Part shown: positions 60,667 through 64,000 of the stretch, in pieces
Layout of the letters: each line of letters begins with the position of its first letter
How positions within the stretch are numbered: position 1 is the stretch's first letter
Origin: Variovorax paradoxus
GTDB lineage: Bacteria; Pseudomonadota; Gammaproteobacteria; Burkholderiales; Burkholderiaceae_C
NCBI RefSeq assembly: GCF_018614955.1
Contig: NZ_JAGGNV010000019.1
Coordinates: 1 to 64,000 of the forward strand
DNA length: 64,000 nucleotides
Direction of reading: 5' to 3'
The notes under the pieces: model-generated
Told to the model about the DNA's origin: nothing
Seen by the model: only the letters and a program-made list of their open reading frames with translations
The model's database searches: none
Program-made: the position numbers and the translations under genes

Positions 60667-61734
60667 GTGTCCCTCCGCTTTTCGGTTCGCGTCCTCGCCA
60701 CGCTCTTGCTTGCACTCGTGGCGGCCGGCCTCTGTCTTGCCCTGCACACGCCGCTGCCGTGGATGATCGGCCCGCTGCTGGCCGTGTCCCTGGCTTCGAT
60801 CGCCGGTGCGCCGACCGCCAGCCATACGCCCTTGCGCAATGCCGGGCAGTGGGTGATCGGCGTCGCGCTGGGCCTCTACTTCACGCCGCAGGTGGTCGCG
60901 CTGGTGGCAGGCGTGTGGTGGGCCATCGTGCTCGCCATCGTCTGGGCGCTGGCGCTGGGCTGGGCCTTCGGTGGGTGCTTGCAGCGCTTGCATGCGGACC
61001 GGATGCCGCATGTGCCTTCACGATCCATGAGAGCCACGACTTACTTCGCAGGCGCGATCGGCGGTGCCTCCGAGATGACGCTGTTGGCCGAACGCGTCGG
61101 CGCGCGCACCGACCTGGTCGCCGCCGCGCACAGCCTGCGGCTGGTGCTGGTCACGGTCGCGATTCCGTTCGCGATGCAATGGAGCGGGCTGCATGGGCTC
61201 GAGATCAACGTGGCCGGCGTGCGCGAAGTGCGCTGGGGCGGCCTCGCGCTGCTTGCGCTGGCAACGGGCGTGGGCGGCTTGGTGATGCGGATCGCGGGGC
61301 GCACCAATCCGTGGTTCATGGGGCCGCTGGTGGTGTCGATGGGATTCACCATGGCCGGCCAGCAACTTTCGGCGGTGCCGGTGTGGCTGTCGAACGCGGC
61401 CCAGCTGGTGATCGCGGTGAGCCTGGGCGTGCGCTTCAGCCGCGAGTTCCTTCACACGGCGCCACGCTGGCTGGCGACGGTGGCGATCGGTACGCTGGGA
61501 ATGATCGCGCTGTGCGGCGCTTTCGCATGGCTCTTGGCCTTGGGCACAGGCCTGCATCCGGCCACCGTGATCCTGGGCACTTCGCCCGGCGGCATCGCCG
61601 AGATGGCGATCACCGCGAAGGTGTTGCAGCTGGGGGTGCCGGTGGTGACGGCGTTTCAGGTCTGCCGGCTGGTCGCCGTGCTGTTGATCGTGGGGCCGAT
61701 GTACGGTTGGTTGTACGGCAAGCGTCGCGCTTAG
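60667..61734 (+). CDS. AbrB-duplication family membrane protein
   Basis: Encodes 355 residues from a GTG at 60667; CTG 60661 is also possible. About ten hydrophobic segments arranged as two similar halves, each with a P-W-(M/F)-(I/M)-G-P-L motif (LPWMIGPLLAVSLA and NPWFMGPLVVSMGF) and a G-(A/T)-S-E/G-G-I-A-E-M motif (AIGGASEMTLLA, SPGGIAEMAITAK). This is the family sometimes mislabelled as AbrB regulator or ammonia monooxygenase; it is a putative transporter. Its stop overlaps the DUF3567 gene stop by three bases. Confidence 0.82.
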   Translation: MSLRFSVRVLATLLLALVAAGLCLALHTPLPWMIGPLLAVSLASIAGAPTASHTPLRNAGQWVIGVALGLYFTPQVVALVAGVWWAIVLAIVWALALGWAFGGCLQRLHADRMPHVPSRSMRATTYFAGAIGGASEMTLLAERVGARTDLVAAAHSLRLVLVTVAIPFAMQWSGLHGLEINVAGVREVRWGGLALLALATGVGGLVMRIAGRTNPWFMGPLVVSMGFTMAGQQLSAVPVWLSNAAQLVIAVSLGVRFSREFLHTAPRWLATVAIGTLGMIALCGAFAWLLALGTGLHPATVILGTSPGGIAEMAITAKVLQLGVPVVTAFQVCRLVAVLLIVGPMYGWLYGKRRA

Positions 61735-62042
61735 TGGACGAGGACGGGCGTGTGCGCCAGTTCGGCGTAGCCCTCGAGCGTGTCTTCGACTTCTTCCTGC
61801 GTCGGCGTGTTGAGCTGCCAGGCAGCAATCTGCTGCTGGAACAGTTCGGCCCAGGAACCGTCGAGGTAGACCTCCTTGCCGGAGCGCTTGTCCACGATCT
61901 CGAAGCCGTGACGCGCGAGCACGGGAATGTCGGGCGCTACGGGCGTGTCGCCTTCGGTCGGCTGCACGTGCACGACGACGAAGGAGTCGGAGTCGTAAAG
62001 CATTTGCATGGCGGGTCCAGTGAGGATGTCGATGGCATTCAT
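61731..62042 (-). CDS. DUF3567 protein
   Basis: Encodes 103 residues (MQMLYDSDSFVVVHVQPTEG, HGFEIVDKRSGKEVYLDGSW, QEEVEDTLEGYAELAHTPVL). This small acidic cytoplasmic family is found in betaproteobacteria and has no known function. Confidence 0.85.
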   Translation of the reverse strand: MNAIDILTGPAMQMLYDSDSFVVVHVQPTEGDTPVAPDIPVLARHGFEIVDKRSGKEVYLDGSWAELFQQQIAAWQLNTPTQEEVEDTLEGYAELAHTPVLVH

Positions 62043-62130
62043 GTTGGTTAGATAGCAATCAACGCGCCAGTTTCAAGAAGGGCTGTTGTTTTGTAGGAAC
62101 AGGCTGTGATTTTTTGTGATTTATTCGGCC

Positions 62131-63249
62131 TCAGGGGCGCATCGGCTCGACGCTGCGCAGTTGCAGATCGGCGAAATCGCCGTTGCTCTGAGTCTGCTTG
62201 ATGCGCACCGGCAGATAGCCCAGCTCGGGCGCCAGCCAGAGCTCGACCTTGTCGTCGAAGGGCTGGCGCGGATTGCGCGTGAGCTTGCGCGCAGTGAATT
62301 CGCCGGCTTGGAGGCTCAGTTTCTCATCCTCTTCGACCTTGAAGATCCAGATGTCGGCATCGCGCGGGCCCACCGTCTGGATCGCGAAAGCCGCGCCGGG
62401 CGGATAGCGCCCCGGATCGCCGGCCATCAACGCGCCGAGTTGCAGGATCACGCTCAGCCGGTCCTGCGCGCCCGGCATCAGCGGCACGCTCGGTGCGTTG
62501 TTGCTGAACACCACCGTGCCCTGCTCGCGCATGAAGTGCGAGGCGACCTCGTTCCTGCGCTTGTCCGAGAAGCGGGTCGGTTCGATGCCGTTGGCGCCGA
62601 TCACGCCGTTGCTGTGCTGGCTGCGGATGGTCCGGAACAGGAAGTTGAGCGACAGCTGCGCGTCGTACTGCCGGCCGTCCTGCAACCAGGTCAGGTTGCC
62701 GAACACGCCCTGCATCGGCGACGTACCCATCTGCCCGGTGGCCGCGAAGGCGAGCCGCACCGAACCCGGGATGCGCTGCGGCACCGGCGCTTCGGCCTGG
62801 CCCGCGGCGTTGCTGCCGCCGGCCGCGGCCGATGTGCCCTCGGCGGGCGCCGCGGCCGCTGCCTCCGGCGCGGGCTCTGCGGGAACGCCGGCTTCGACCG
62901 GCGCCTGGGCCGTCAGATCCGGTCCGGGCGCCTCGGCCGGCGCCGAATTCTCGGGCGCGGGGGCAGGCACCTGCGGACGGGCCACAGGGTGCGGGCGCAC
63001 GGGTTTGGGCGGCGGCGGCTTGGCGGCGGCCGCGGGCAATGGTGGCGCCGGCTCCTCGGCCGGCGGCGCAATGACGATGGTGCGCGTCGTGAACTTGCTG
63101 GCCAGCGGCGAGGGATGCGGCCCCACGGCCATGGGCGCCAGGCCCAGCAGCGCCAGGTGTGCGAGCAGCACCGCGGCCGCCAGCAGCGCCAGGCCGCGCC
63201 AGGGCGGGCGCGGAACCGGGGGCAGGGTGGGGAGGGCGTGCGGGGGCAT
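62131..63249 (-). CDS. DUF3108 protein with N-terminal anchor and Pro/Ala linker
   Basis: Encodes 372 residues from ATG 63249 (an ATG at 63276 is also possible). An N-terminal membrane helix (LALLAAAVLLAHLALLGLAP) is followed by a Pro/Ala-rich linker of about 100 residues, then a beta-rich DUF3108 domain: LTWLQDGRQYDAQLSLNFLF, QGTVVFSNNAPSVPLMPGAQ and ELWLAPELGYLPVRIKQTQS. The build recalls TonB-like periplasm-spanning proteins. Function unknown. Confidence 0.82.
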   Translation of the reverse strand: MPPHALPTLPPVPRPPWRGLALLAAAVLLAHLALLGLAPMAVGPHPSPLASKFTTRTIVIAPPAEEPAPPLPAAAAKPPPPKPVRPHPVARPQVPAPAPENSAPAEAPGPDLTAQAPVEAGVPAEPAPEAAAAAPAEGTSAAAGGSNAAGQAEAPVPQRIPGSVRLAFAATGQMGTSPMQGVFGNLTWLQDGRQYDAQLSLNFLFRTIRSQHSNGVIGANGIEPTRFSDKRRNEVASHFMREQGTVVFSNNAPSVPLMPGAQDRLSVILQLGALMAGDPGRYPPGAAFAIQTVGPRDADIWIFKVEEDEKLSLQAGEFTARKLTRNPRQPFDDKVELWLAPELGYLPVRIKQTQSNGDFADLQLRSVEPMRP

Positions 63250-63348
63250 CGGGAGTGGATCGGAACGCGGCGCCAAGGTTCTGCTCGGTACACTGCCGCC
63301 CGTTCAATCAGTTTAGTAGCGATGCCGTGCCGGCATCCGCCACCACCC

Positions 63349-64000
63349 ATGAAACTCGCCACCCTCAAAGACGGCTCGCGCGACGGCCAGCTGGTCGTCG
63401 TTTCGCGCGACCTGGCCAGCGCCCACTACGCCACCGGCATCGCCGGCCGCCTGCAGCAGGTGCTCGACGACTGGGGCTTCATGAGCCCGCAGTTGCAGGA
63501 CCTGTCGGATGCGCTCAACGCCGGCCGCGCGCGCCACGCCTTTCCCTTCGATCCCACGCAATGCATGGCGCCGCTGCCGCGCGCCTACCAGTGGGCCGAC
63601 GGCTCGGCCTACCTCAATCACGTGGAGCTGGTGCGCAAGGCGCGCAATGCCGAGATGCCCGACAGCTTCTACACCGACCCGTTGATGTACCAGGGCGGCA
63701 GCGATGACTTCATCGGCCCCTGCGAACGCATCGTGGTCGCGAGCGAGGCTTTCGGCATCGACTTCGAGGCCGAGATCGCGGTGGTCACCGGCGACGTGAA
63801 GATGGGCGCGAGCCCCGCGCAGGCGCTCGACGGCATCCGCCTGGTGATGCTCGCCAACGACGTGAGCCTGCGCAACCTGATCCCGGCCGAGCTCGCCAAG
63901 GGCTTCGGCTTCTTCCAGAGCAAGCCCGCGACCGCCTTCAGCCCGGTGGCCGTCACCCTCGACGAACTGGGCGATGCGTGGCAGGGCGGCCGCGTGCACC
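63349..64000 (+). CDS. Fumarylacetoacetate hydrolase family protein (3' end outside window)
   Basis: The first 217 residues are present: MKLATLKDGSRDGQLVVVSR, then MAPLPRAYQWADGSAYLNHV, MYQGGSDDFIGP and GIDFEAEIAVVTGDVKMGAS (metal-binding Glu pair), followed by LANDVSLRNLIP. It belongs to the FAH superfamily of acylpyruvate and aromatic ring-cleavage hydrolases, of the type with an N-terminal FAH_N domain. The gene runs past the window end. Confidence 0.88.
   Translation, partial: MKLATLKDGSRDGQLVVVSRDLASAHYATGIAGRLQQVLDDWGFMSPQLQDLSDALNAGRARHAFPFDPTQCMAPLPRAYQWADGSAYLNHVELVRKARNAEMPDSFYTDPLMYQGGSDDFIGPCERIVVASEAFGIDFEAEIAVVTGDVKMGASPAQALDGIRLVMLANDVSLRNLIPAELAKGFGFFQSKPATAFSPVAVTLDELGDAWQGGRVH

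Noticed and set aside
1..64000. CRISPR arrays, rRNA and tRNA genes.
   Set aside because: No regularly spaced repeats and no rRNA or tRNA sequence landmarks were seen on either strand.

Overview
The window looks like a chromosomal segment of a high-GC betaproteobacterium of the Comamonadaceae, most probably Variovorax. This rests on codon use, on the gene order rsmI / yraN-diaA-dolP and pilU-pilT / yggS, on DUF3567, DUF2242 and DUF3108 proteins typical of Burkholderiales, and on a selenoneine locus of the kind reported from Variovorax paradoxus. No rRNA, tRNA or CRISPR array was seen.

Region 1 (1 to about 10.4 kb) is an accessory island, visibly poorer in GC than the rest and rich in broken genes. 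It holds two small lipoproteins, IS110 and IS66 scraps, a predicted PD-(D/E)XK-type protein, a frameshifted hsdM remnant, and a McrBC restriction locus. An ISAzo13-family element (4233-5552, flanked by TAA) has landed exactly at the mcrB/mcrC junction. McrB carries an EVE/PUA-like domain inside its AAA+ module. Remnants of a hybrid histidine kinase, a LysR regulator and a PabA-type glutamine amidotransferase follow.

Region 2 (10.4-16 kb) pairs an exported chorismate mutase with a polar amino-acid ABC transporter operon. That operon also encodes a BacA/prephenate-dehydratase-like protein. A cupin-type XRE regulator and a scrap of the conjugation gene trbI lie upstream.

Region 3 (16-30.3 kb) is core chromosome: GST, rsmI, yraN (frameshifted), diaA, dolP, a beta-hydroxyacid dehydrogenase, pilU-pilT, yggS, and a proline/glutamate catabolic block (Lrp regulator, putA, gdhA, kinase). 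putA contains an in-frame copy of an interspersed repeat that is also present between genes at 20.65 kb.

Region 4 (30.3-37.9 kb) is the most interesting. senA, senB and selD/senC form a selenoneine biosynthesis locus. senA heads a tightly packed six-gene run with a PhnDCEE-type ABC transporter and an arginase.

Region 5 (37.9-42.7 kb) is a neutral-lipid storage locus: WS/DGAT, two granule/phasin-like proteins, a TetR regulator and a lipase, three of them with Lys/Ala-rich tails. Region 6 (42.7-52.9 kb) is a fatty-acid locus: a self-sufficient CYP102-type P450, a solute-binding protein, a TetR regulator, an acyl-CoA ligase and a single-chain biotin-dependent acyl-CoA carboxylase.

Region 7 (52.9-64 kb) holds an SGNH hydrolase, a WxxGxW protein, an operon purU-glcD-lrgA-lrgB, an omega-aminotransferase, a ChaN lipoprotein, an AbrB-type membrane protein, DUF3567 and DUF3108 proteins, and the start of a fumarylacetoacetate hydrolase gene.
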